Source: UBA6987 sp045616945 (lineage in GTDB: Bacteria > Bacillota > Clostridia > Lachnospirales > Lachnospiraceae). Taken from it: a stretch of DNA of 7,382 bases. Within the stretch, counting starts at the first letter, position 1. Every line of letters starts with the position of its first letter. The notes beneath the pieces were generated by a model that worked only from the letters and a program-made list of their open reading frames with translations, ran no database searches and was not told the DNA's origin. Of the stretch, positions 1 through 6,031 are shown piece by piece. The stretch is from NCBI GenBank assembly GCA_045616945.1, contig JAZLHR010000066.1, positions 1 to 7,382 of the forward strand, given 5' to 3'. The position numbers were made by a program, and so were the translations under genes.

Positions 1-1
1 C

Positions 2-580
2 CTGAACGAAGATCCCGGCCTGCAGCGCACACTGATCGGTGAGGGCGTCGGTACCGCTATCGCGGCTCTGTGCGGCGCTCCCGCCAACACCACCTACGGT
101 GAAAACACGGGCGTTCTGCCTCTGACCAAGGTTTACGATCCATTCGTGGTTCGTCTGGCTGCCTTCTTTGCCATTATCCTCAGCTTCTGCCCTAAGTTCG
201 CGGCTATCATCACCGCAATGCCTGCTGCTACCATCGGCGGCGTTTCCATCATCCTGTACGGCATGATCTCCGCCATCGGCGTCCGCAACATGGTTGAGAA
301 CAAGACCAACTTCCAGCTGAGCCGCAACGTTATCATCGCTGCCGTCATCCTGGGTCTGGCGCTGGGCATCAACTTCTCCGGCAACCTGGGCGCGGATATC
401 ACCCTGGCCGGCAACAACGCTACCGGTGCCATCAGCTTCACCATCGGCGCCATCAAGGTAAGCCTGTCCGGTCTGGCCGTTGCCTCTATCGTGGGTATCA
501 TTCTGAACGCCATCCTGCCGGGCGGCCGTGAAGAATATATGCCTTCGGAAGGCAATTCCGGTTCTCTGGGCAAATATTGA
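2..580 (+). CDS. uraA: Uracil permease (NCS2/UraA family), C-terminal part, 5' end outside window
   Basis: The reading frame is open from the first base and gives the last 192 residues of a nucleobase transporter of the NCS2 family, which imports uracil across the cytoplasmic membrane, probably by proton symport. The fragment carries the family signature GAPANTTYGENTG (fragment residues 25-37). The Glu of YGENTG (codon at 101-103) corresponds to a uracil-binding glutamate of E. coli UraA. Several hydrophobic membrane segments follow, including one around AAFFAIILSF, the MGGVS-like TIGGVSIILYG turn, the NVIIAAVILGLALG helix, and a last helix ending GIILNAILP. The short polar tail is cytoplasmic-looking. 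The start codon and roughly half the protein lie upstream, so promoter and any pyrimidine control cannot be seen. It ends just before a strong terminator, so it is separate from the genes downstream. Uracil is the likely substrate; xanthine or another base is less likely given the GENTG motif. Confidence 0.93.
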   Translation: MNEDPGLQRTLIGEGVGTAIAALCGAPANTTYGENTGVLPLTKVYDPFVVRLAAFFAIILSFCPKFAAIITAMPAATIGGVSIILYGMISAIGVRNMVENKTNFQLSRNVIIAAVILGLALGINFSGNLGADITLAGNNATGAISFTIGAIKVSLSGLAVASIVGIILNAILPGGREEYMPSEGNSGSLGKY

Positions 581-598
581 TTCGCTTTCCGCACTGCG

Positions 599-631
599 AA
601 GCCGCTTCTCCGAGAGGGGGAGCGGCTTTTT
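599..631 (+). terminator. Rho-independent terminator of the uracil permease gene
   Basis: A 13-bp stem (599-611 with 616-628, two G-U pairs, no mismatches) closes on a GAGA tetraloop (612-615). The 3' arm runs into five T residues (627-631). It lies 18 bases after the permease stop codon and is the clearest terminator in the window. Confidence 0.92.
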
Positions 632-647
632 GTGTCTGATGTGCCCC

Positions 648-676
648 TTGCGCTTCCGGCGCGGCAGGAGTATAAT
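648..676 (+). promoter_or_regulatory. Sigma-A type promoter for the PHP-DUF4317-suf-S66 transcription unit
   Basis: A perfect -10 box TATAAT (671-676) sits 17 bases after TTGCGC (648-653), which keeps the TTG half of the -35 consensus. The predicted start of transcription is near 683, giving a leader of about 26 bases with AAGGAGG at 695-701, seven bases before the ATG at 709. The promoter lies directly after the permease terminator, as expected for the start of a new unit. I see no operator-like repeat here. Confidence 0.75.
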
Positions 677-708
677 ACCCCGGACTGTGTTGCGAAGGAG
701 GAACTGCG

Positions 709-1722
709 ATGTACCACTATGAAACGCACCTGCATACGGCACCGGTCAGCAAATGTGCCTGGGCGGGCGTCAGGGAAACGCTTCTGTACTATAAAAATCT
801 GGGATATGACGGGGTATTCATCACCAATCATTTTCTGGACGGGAGTATCCGGATCAGTAAATCGCTCCCTTATGAGGAAAAACTGGAATTTTATGTCAGC
901 GATTATCTGGCGGGCAAAAAGCTCGAAAAGGAAATCGGGATAAAGGTCTTCTTCGGCGCGGAGCTTTCGGATGACGACGGCCACGATTTTCTGGTTTACG
1001 GCCTCACGCCGGATTGGTTCCGGGCGCATCCGGAGATCATGGAAATGAAGAAGACGGACGAGCTGGCTTTCATGCGTGCCGAGGGCGGCTTTGTCGTGCA
1101 TGCCCACCCTTTCCGGGAAGCAAAATATATCAACCATATCCGTCTGTATCCGCGCAGCGTGGATGCCGTGGAGGTCATCAATGCCCATCGGACGGATTTT
1201 GAAAACCATATGGCGGCGCAGTATGCGGAAGATTACGGCCTGCTTGTGACTGCCGGTACGGATAATCATGTCGCGGGCGGCTGCACCTGCAGGCAGCTTG
1301 CCGGGGTGGAATGTGAGCAGCCCTTGGAGAGTGAGGCGGATTATATCCGTTCCGTCAGGGAAGGCAGCCTGCGGATCTTTGAACTGGAGCAGCATTTTGA
1401 CCGTGCGGAGGGGGTTCACCGTTCCGAAGACAAGCTCTCCCTGCAGGTGCATCTGAGGCAGGAGACCGATCCGGCAGACGGCGCCCGCTGGCAGCTGGAC
1501 TGCGGAGACGGTGTTCAGGCGATCACGGAATCGGAAGAAGTCCTGCCGTTAAATGACCGCACCGCACTGAAATGCTGGACGCTCCGCCCCGCGGAAGAAA
1601 ACGGGGATGCCTGCCTGCGCTTCAGGTATGCCGCGGAGGGCGCCGAGCCCCGCAGCACCTTCGAGATCTCCATGAAGGTGAAGGACGGCCAGTGGATGAA
1701 GAGCATGCACGATTTTCTGTAA
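709..1722 (+). CDS. PHP-domain metallo-phosphoesterase-like protein with extra C-terminal domain
   Basis: This 337-residue protein begins with a PHP domain (about 1-225), the fold of histidinol phosphatases, polymerase-associated exonucleases and small nucleotidases that use two or three metal ions. Visible metal ligands are His7 and His9 (THLHT), His41 (ITNH), Glu85 (GAEL), His131 and His133 (HAHPF), and Asp185 and His187 (GTDNH). The catalytic set therefore looks complete. The true substrate cannot be read from the sequence, and it is not a clear match to histidinol phosphatase. Residues from about 227 to 337 form an additional strand-rich, acidic domain with WQLDCGDG and FEISMKVKDGQW segments that I do not recognise. 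There is no signal peptide, so it should be cytosolic. The start is supported by AAGGAGG seven bases upstream. It is the first gene after the promoter and is only 15 bases from the DUF4317 gene, so the two are co-transcribed and possibly act together. Confidence 0.85.
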   Translation: MYHYETHLHTAPVSKCAWAGVRETLLYYKNLGYDGVFITNHFLDGSIRISKSLPYEEKLEFYVSDYLAGKKLEKEIGIKVFFGAELSDDDGHDFLVYGLTPDWFRAHPEIMEMKKTDELAFMRAEGGFVVHAHPFREAKYINHIRLYPRSVDAVEVINAHRTDFENHMAAQYAEDYGLLVTAGTDNHVAGGCTCRQLAGVECEQPLESEADYIRSVREGSLRIFELEQHFDRAEGVHRSEDKLSLQVHLRQETDPADGARWQLDCGDGVQAITESEEVLPLNDRTALKCWTLRPAEENGDACLRFRYAAEGAEPRSTFEISMKVKDGQWMKSMHDFL

Positions 1723-1737
1723 AAAAAGGGAGAACCG

Positions 1738-3081
1738 ATGAATAAGAAAGAAGTAGCCGAAATCAAGAAGCGTTTTACCAAGAAAAACGCATCGTTTTCG
1801 CGCATGGCAGGCTGCTATGTGGATATGAACCACGAAAAGGTATGCAGCTTCAACGGCCAGTTTCTGACGCTGCCGGAAAATGAATTCCACAAGTACCTGG
1901 AGATCGCGGGCAAAACGCTCTCGGGGACCATGGGCAACAATTTGCTGAACCTGTCCTTTCTGGCGGGGGAGGAGGCTGCGGGGGGACATCAGCACGCTTT
2001 GATGGCGCTGCGCGAATCCGGCCTGCAGAACGAGGAAATGCTGGATGCGTGGTATGATATGGTCATCGCGCAGTACAAGCATGTGGGCAACTATCTGATA
2101 CTGCTGTATCTGGACGCTTACGATGTGCCCATGCGTACGAAGGACGGACAGAAGCTGGATGATTCCGAGGAGGTCTATACCTACCTGCTCTGCGCCGTCT
2201 GCCCGGTCGAACTGACGAAAGCCGGGCTGGAATATCGCAGGGAGGAAAACTGTTTTGCCGCGCGTGACCGCGATTGGGTGGTCGGTGCGCCGGAAAGCGG
2301 CTTCCTGTTCCCGTCGTTCCGCGGCCGCAGCACGGATATTCATGAAGCTCTGTTTTATACCCGCGATGCCAAGCTGCCGCATGACGAGATGATGGAAAAG
2401 ATCCTCGGCTGCAGCATCACGCACACGGCGGCGGAGCATAAGAAGGCCTTTTCCGAGCTTTTGATGGACGGCCTGGAGGGCGGCGCACAGCCGGCGGAGG
2501 ACCTGTATCTGGATGTGCAGAAAAATCTGCAGGATTTTGTGGCGCTGGATGAAGACGGCCCCGAGGACCGGGAACCGCTCCTGCTGGACGGAGATGTGGT
2601 GCGGAAGGCTCTGCGGGAGGCACAGCTGCCGGAGGAAAAGACGGAAAGCTTGACGGCTGCCGTCTGTGAAGTGTTCGGCCAGAAGCCGCCGCTCCTGGAA
2701 CAGGTCGTCGATAAAAATGCACTGAAAAATAACGATGTCCGCCTGGAAAAGAACCGTCTGCAGCGTCTGCTGGCGGATTCGCTGGCGGAAACCGGCGCTT
2801 TGAAGGAAAAAACCGATCAGCTGCAGGAGGAAAAGCAGTCCCTGCGGGCGGAAAGCGAAGCTCTTCGGCGCGAAAAGGACAGCCTGCAGGCCGAGGCGGC
2901 CCGTCTGCGCGAGGAAGCCGCGTCGGAGGAGGAAGATTCCGATTATGCGGTCTCGGTACGGATAGACGACGGAAAGGCCGCCTTTATCCGCACGGAATAT
3001 GTGGACGGGGAAAGATATCTGCTGATCCCGCTGGACCACGGCGAGACCGTGCTGGTGAACGGCGAGGAAGCAGAAGTATAA
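1738..3081 (+). CDS. DUF4317 family protein with C-terminal leucine-heptad coiled coil
   Basis: The 447-residue product matches my recollection of the DUF4317 family, found in Firmicutes and of unknown function. The recognisable parts are the N-terminus (MNKKEVAEIKKRF, then RMAGCYVD at 22-29), a central conserved part with YTYLLCAVCPV (147-157) and FLFPSFRGRSTD (189-200), and a short C-terminal strand segment with RTEYVDGERYLLIP (418-431) and a VNGEE end. Between these, residues about 332-398 form a highly charged helix with Leu at 355, 362, 369, 376, 383 and 390, an unbroken heptad ladder that predicts a dimeric or trimeric coiled coil. No catalytic motif, membrane segment or signal peptide is visible. 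The start at 1738 follows AGGGAGA, and the gene lies 15 bases after the PHP gene and 70 before sufC. The family call is fairly sure; the function is unknown. A scaffold or regulator is possible but is a guess. Confidence 0.82.
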   Translation: MNKKEVAEIKKRFTKKNASFSRMAGCYVDMNHEKVCSFNGQFLTLPENEFHKYLEIAGKTLSGTMGNNLLNLSFLAGEEAAGGHQHALMALRESGLQNEEMLDAWYDMVIAQYKHVGNYLILLYLDAYDVPMRTKDGQKLDDSEEVYTYLLCAVCPVELTKAGLEYRREENCFAARDRDWVVGAPESGFLFPSFRGRSTDIHEALFYTRDAKLPHDEMMEKILGCSITHTAAEHKKAFSELLMDGLEGGAQPAEDLYLDVQKNLQDFVALDEDGPEDREPLLLDGDVVRKALREAQLPEEKTESLTAAVCEVFGQKPPLLEQVVDKNALKNNDVRLEKNRLQRLLADSLAETGALKEKTDQLQEEKQSLRAESEALRREKDSLQAEAARLREEAASEEEDSDYAVSVRIDDGKAAFIRTEYVDGERYLLIPLDHGETVLVNGEEAEV

Positions 3082-3093
3082 GCAAGAAAAGCA

Positions 3094-3119
3094 CCGCGCT
3101 GCGGCAGGACCGTGCGCGG
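3094..3119 (+). other. Inverted repeat in the DUF4317-sufC gap
   Basis: CCGCGC (3094-3099) pairs perfectly with GCGCGG (3114-3119), and inside the loop CGG (3102-3104) can pair with CCG (3110-3112). No T run follows, so it is not a standard terminator. It may be an mRNA processing or stability element that adjusts sufC levels relative to upstream genes, or a chance product of GC-rich DNA. Confidence 0.4.
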
Positions 3120-3151
3120 CGGGAAGCAGAAATAAAGGCGGAAGAAATTAC

Positions 3152-3883
3152 ATGCTGGAACTGAAAAATCTGAGCTATCTGGTGCAGGATGAGAACGGCG
3201 CGGAAAAAGCCATCATCGATAATCTGAATCTGACAGTCAAAGACGGACAATTTGTAGTGATCACGGGCCCGAACGGCAGCGGCAAGTCCACGCTGGCCAA
3301 GTTGATCATGGGCATTTACCCGGCCACGTCCGGGCAGATATTGCTGGATGGGCAGGATATCACCGCGCACGGTGTCACGCAGCGCGCCAAGGAAGGCATC
3401 AGCTTCGCATTTCAGCAGCCGGTGCATTTCAAGGGCATCCGCGTGATCGATCTGCTGCGGCTCGCGGTAGGCAAGCAGATCTCCATTCCGCTGGCCTGCA
3501 CCTATCTGTCCCGGGTCGGCCTGTGCGCCAAGGATTATATCAACCGGGAAGTCAATCAGTCCCTGTCCGGCGGCGAGCTGAAGCGGATCGAGATCGCTAC
3601 GGTATTGGCACGCGGCACCCGTTTCTCCATTTTCGATGAGCCGGAGGCGGGGATCGATATCTGGAGCTTCCAGAACCTGATCCAGGTATTCACTTCCGCA
3701 CGCGAGTCCGTGAAGGGCACGGTCCTGATCATTTCTCATCAGGAACGCATCCTGGGGATCGCGGATGAGATCGTGGTGATCGACGGCGGAAAAGTGAAAA
3801 AGCAGGGCCCCCGCGAAGCGATCCTTCCGGAAATATTGGGGACCTCGGCCGCAGTCAATATGGCCTGCAGCCGTCTGAACTAG
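3152..3883 (+). CDS. sufC: Fe-S cluster assembly ATPase SufC (SMS-type)
   Basis: This 243-residue soluble ABC-type ATPase powers Fe-S cluster assembly with a SufB/SufD scaffold; it is not a transporter. The full ATPase set is present: Walker A GPNGSGKST (39-47), Q-loop at FAFQQP (85-90), signature LSGGELKR (138-145), Walker B FSIFDEPEAGID with catalytic Glu163 and the D-loop behind it (158-169), and H-loop His196 (ISHQ). The EAGIDIWSF wording after Walker B differs from the DSGLD of bacterial SufBCD systems and resembles the two-gene SMS systems of anaerobes and methanogens. No membrane domain gene is nearby, and a scaffold gene follows after 10 bases. The start is preceded by AAAGGCGG (3134-3141), one base off consensus and 10 bases from the ATG, so translation may be weaker than for its neighbour. 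It is cytosolic and probably co-transcribed with the upstream PHP and DUF4317 genes. Confidence 0.93.
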   Translation: MLELKNLSYLVQDENGAEKAIIDNLNLTVKDGQFVVITGPNGSGKSTLAKLIMGIYPATSGQILLDGQDITAHGVTQRAKEGISFAFQQPVHFKGIRVIDLLRLAVGKQISIPLACTYLSRVGLCAKDYINREVNQSLSGGELKRIEIATVLARGTRFSIFDEPEAGIDIWSFQNLIQVFTSARESVKGTVLIISHQERILGIADEIVVIDGGKVKKQGPREAILPEILGTSAAVNMACSRLN

Positions 3884-3893
3884 GAGGTGCGCT

Positions 3894-4814
3894 ATGCTGG
3901 ATGCCATTCAGAAACAGCTGATCGAAGAAATCGCGGACCTGCACGGTGTGCCGGAGGGCGCCTATAATATCCGCGCCAACGGGACCACGGCCGGCCGCAG
4001 CACCACCGCCAATATCGACATTATTACCAAAACGGACAAGCCCGGTATCGATATCCGCATTCAAGACGGCACAAAAAATGAAAGCGTGCATATCCCCGTG
4101 GTGCTGAGCGAATCCGGCATCAAGGAAACGGTCTACAACGATTTTTATATCGGAGAGGACTGCGATGTGACCATCGTGGCCGGCTGCGGTATTTCGAACT
4201 GCGGCAATCAGGACTCCGAGCATGACGGGATCCACCGCTTTTTCATCGGGAAAAACTCGCATATGAAATATGTCGAGAAGCATTACGGCGCCGGGGACGG
4301 TCTGGGCAAGCGCATACTGAACCCCGTGACCGAGGTGTACCAGCAGGAGGGCAGCAGTGCCGAACTGGAAATGACGCAGATCAAGGGCGTGGATTCCACC
4401 CGCCGCGTGACGAAGGCGGAGCTGGCGGCAGGCGCCTCCCTGATCGTGCATGAGGCATTGATGACTCACGGCGAACAGCTGGCGGAAAGCGTTTATACCG
4501 TGAATCTGAACGGGGAGGATTCCAGCACGGACGTGATCTCCCGTTCCGTGGCCAGGGACCGTTCCGTGCAGACCTTCGAGGCCAGCGTCATCGGCAATAC
4601 CCGCTGCCACGGCCACGCGGAATGTGACGCGATCATCATGGACAAGGCCCGCGTGATCGCGGTGCCGCGTCTGGAGGCAAATGATGTGGATGCCGCGCTG
4701 ATCCATGAGGCCGCCATCGGCAAGATTGCCGGGGAACAGCTGATCAAGCTGATGTCGCTCGGACTCACCGAACAGGAAGCCGAAGAACAGATCATCAGCG
4801 GATTTCTGCGCTGA
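3894..4814 (+). CDS. sufB: SufB/SufD family Fe-S cluster assembly scaffold (short, SmsB-like)
   Basis: This 306-residue protein is the scaffold partner of SufC, on which the Fe-S cluster is built. It is far shorter than E. coli SufB (about 495 residues) and is a single SufB/SufD protein standing in for both, as in minimal SMS systems. Visible features are a cysteine group at 90, 98 and 103 (GCGISNCG), the core segment HDGIHRFFIGKNSHMKYVEKHYG (starting at 110), VDSTRR (166-171), SRSVARD (216-222), CHGHAECDAIIMD (238-250; candidate ligands Cys238, His239, His241, Cys244), Glu261, and HEAAIGKIAGEQLIKL with His271. These match the family's conserved C-terminal beta-helix and terminal helix. AGGAGGT (3882-3888) overlaps the sufC stop codon, so the two genes are translationally coupled. 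No sufS, sufU or sufA lies in the window, so sulfur must come from elsewhere, either a desulfurase gene outside the window or sulfide. Calling it sufB rather than sufD is by convention. Confidence 0.9.
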   Translation: MLDAIQKQLIEEIADLHGVPEGAYNIRANGTTAGRSTTANIDIITKTDKPGIDIRIQDGTKNESVHIPVVLSESGIKETVYNDFYIGEDCDVTIVAGCGISNCGNQDSEHDGIHRFFIGKNSHMKYVEKHYGAGDGLGKRILNPVTEVYQQEGSSAELEMTQIKGVDSTRRVTKAELAAGASLIVHEALMTHGEQLAESVYTVNLNGEDSSTDVISRSVARDRSVQTFEASVIGNTRCHGHAECDAIIMDKARVIAVPRLEANDVDAALIHEAAIGKIAGEQLIKLMSLGLTEQEAEEQIISGFLR

Positions 4815-4825
4815 AATCGAGGAAA

Positions 4826-4866
4826 AGGGCGATATTTCCGCCGAAAAACGGCAGAAGTACCGCCCT
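4826..4866 (+). other. Structured spacer between the scaffold gene and the S66 peptidase gene
   Basis: AGGGCG (4826-4831) is the exact complement of CGCCCT (4861-4866), enclosing a small hairpin GCCG-AAAAA-CGGC (4840-4852). A competing pairing is possible between GGCG (4828-4831) and CGCC (4839-4842). No T run follows and the ribosome-binding site at 4880-4885 stays free, so this is neither a clear terminator nor an obvious translational switch. It could stabilise or divide the polycistronic mRNA. Confidence 0.35.
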
Positions 4867-4891
4867 GTCCCTGTATTAAGAGGAGAAAAGT

Positions 4892-5914
4892 ATGAAATAT
4901 CCCGAATTTTTGAAGGACGGAGGGACCATCGGCTTTGCGGCGCCCTCGTTCGGCGCGGCAGCGGAGCCGTATTATTCCGCCTTTCAGAATGCTTTGAGGC
5001 GTTTCCGTGCGCAGGGCTTCCGCTGTGTGACGGGCCCGAATGTCTATGCCTCGGACGGGGTGGGGATCTCCTCCACGCCGGAAAATTGCGGCCGTGAGCT
5101 GACGGAATGTTACTGCTCCCCGGACAGCGACGTGCTGCTTTCCGTCGGCGGGGGCGAATTGATGAACGAAACACTGGAGCATGTGGACCTTGACCGCCTG
5201 CGGGGCGCGCGGCCGAAGTGGTTCATGGGCTATTCCGACAATACGCACCTGGGCTTCCTGCTGCCGACGCTCTGCGATACGGCTTCTCTCTATGCCCCCT
5301 GCGCGCCGGCTTTCGGCATGGAGCCGCTCCACCCCGCGGTGGAAGACGCCTGGCAGCTGCTTCGCGGGCAGAAGCTTGCATTCCGGAGCTATGACGGCTG
5401 GGAGAAGGACTCTCTGAAAAGCCCCGACTGTCCTCTGGCACCGTATCATATCACCGAGGAAAATGTGCCGGTCTTCCGGAACTGGGACGGGGCAGCGCTG
5501 CGGGGACGGCTGCTCGGCGGCTGCCTGGATGTGCTGAATAATCTGGCCGGGACGGAATTCGACCGGGTGCCGGAGTTCTGCGAGCGGTACCGTGAAAACG
5601 GGATCGTATGGTTCCTGGAATCCTGCGACCTCGGGATGGCGGATATCCGGCGCGCTCTGTGGCATCTGGAACATGCGGGCTGGTTCCGGTATGCGAAGGG
5701 CTTTCTGATCGGCCGGCCGCTGCATTTCGGCGAGGTAAGCTTCGGGATAGACCGGCATGAGGCGGTGATGAGCCGTCTGGGATGCACCGGCCTCCCGGTA
5801 CTGATGGACCTGGATATCGGGCATCTGCCGCCCATGCTGCCGCTGATGTGCGGAGCTCTGGCGGAGATCACGCCTGCGCCGCACGGGATCGGCATCCGTT
5901 ATATCCTGCAATGA
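4892..5914 (+). CDS. S66 family carboxypeptidase, MccF-like (LD-carboxypeptidase family)
   Basis: The 340-residue product belongs to peptidase family S66, cytosolic serine peptidases that include LD-carboxypeptidase (trims the D-Ala from murein tetrapeptides during recycling) and MccF (cleaves microcin C and related aminoacyl-nucleotides). The N-terminal GTIGFAAPSF (11-20), the nucleophile in GYSDNT (Ser115), Glu243 in FLESCD, and His311 in DIGHLPP form the Ser-Glu-His triad. The spacing of 128 residues between Ser and Glu, and 68 between Glu and His, is like MccF (Ser118, Glu243, His311, from memory) and longer than LdcA (Ser115, Glu217, His285). The extra stretch (about 165-205, including WEKDSLKSPDC) is where MccF has its substrate loop. 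GGCLDVLNNLAGTEF (209-223) is a typical MccF-clade segment. The start is set by AGAGGAG six bases upstream. It lies 77 bases after the scaffold gene and probably ends the operon. Substrate is undecided between muropeptides and toxic aminoacyl-adenylate compounds. Confidence 0.9.
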   Translation: MKYPEFLKDGGTIGFAAPSFGAAAEPYYSAFQNALRRFRAQGFRCVTGPNVYASDGVGISSTPENCGRELTECYCSPDSDVLLSVGGGELMNETLEHVDLDRLRGARPKWFMGYSDNTHLGFLLPTLCDTASLYAPCAPAFGMEPLHPAVEDAWQLLRGQKLAFRSYDGWEKDSLKSPDCPLAPYHITEENVPVFRNWDGAALRGRLLGGCLDVLNNLAGTEFDRVPEFCERYRENGIVWFLESCDLGMADIRRALWHLEHAGWFRYAKGFLIGRPLHFGEVSFGIDRHEAVMSRLGCTGLPVLMDLDIGHLPPMLPLMCGALAEITPAPHGIGIRYILQ

Positions 5915-5936
5915 AAAATCCGCCCCGGGGCAGCGG

Positions 5937-5952
5937 TTCCCGGTGCCGGGAA
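5937..5952 (+). other. Inverted repeat just upstream of the second promoter
   Basis: TTCCCG (5937-5942) and CGGGAA (5947-5952) form a perfect 6-bp stem with loop GTGC, ending four bases before the -35 box. It is preceded by a second GC palindrome (GCCCCGGGGC, 5922-5931). There is no following T run. It may serve as a weak terminator of the operon or as a binding site at the promoter. Confidence 0.4.
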
Positions 5953-5956
5953 AGGC

Positions 5957-5985
5957 TTGACCTTTGAGCGGAATTCTACTATACT
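5957..5985 (+). promoter_or_regulatory. Strong sigma-A promoter of the NlpC-like gene
   Basis: TTGACC (5957-5962) and TATACT (5980-5985) are separated by exactly 17 bases, each one base from consensus. Transcription should start near 5992, giving a leader of about 40 bases. The AT-rich run around 5971-6000 contrasts with the surrounding GC-rich DNA. The gene downstream is therefore an independent unit, even if some read-through from the operon occurs. Confidence 0.85.
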
Positions 5986-6006
5986 TTCGTTATATTCATT
6001 CGTGGA

Positions 6007-6026
6007 CCGGCTGTGCCGGGAGGAGG
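6007..6026 (+). promoter_or_regulatory. Leader hairpin abutting the ribosome-binding site that fixes the start at 6032
   Basis: AGGAGG (6021-6026) lies five bases before ATG 6032 and decides the start. Directly in front, CCGGC (6007-6011) pairs with GCCGG (6015-6019) across a TGT loop, leaving one base to the ribosome-binding site. The hairpin could protect the 5' end or tune translation; it does not bury the site. Confidence 0.6.
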
Positions 6027-6031
6027 TAAAA

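Noticed and set aside
528..943. Short plus-strand frames running across the permease terminator and into the PHP gene
   Set aside because: They span a terminator and a promoter, lack ribosome-binding sites, and overlap the PHP gene in the wrong frame.
1549..3039. Long open frame on the minus strand opposite DUF4317 (and similar ones at 133-1452, 2984-3907, 3855-5174, 4493-5911, 5996-6571)
   Set aside because: They lie opposite well-supported genes, read as low-complexity Arg/His/Gln/Leu-rich protein with no recognisable motif, and arise from the GC-rich third codon positions of the real genes.
3152..3883. SufC as an ABC transporter ATPase
   Set aside because: No permease gene is nearby. The next gene, coupled through the overlapping ribosome-binding site, is a SufB/SufD scaffold, and the post-Walker B sequence fits SufC-type ATPases.
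5920..5936. GC palindrome after the S66 gene as an operon terminator
   Set aside because: The stem is followed on the plus strand by only two T residues before the next stem, so there is no U tract. On the minus strand a short T run follows, but there is no minus-strand gene for it to end.
5957..6031. An in-frame upstream TTG start that would add 25 residues to the NlpC-like protein
   Set aside because: The TTG is the first half of the -35 box TTGACC, so it lies upstream of the predicted transcript start near 5992. ATG 6032 has a perfect AGGAGG five bases before it.
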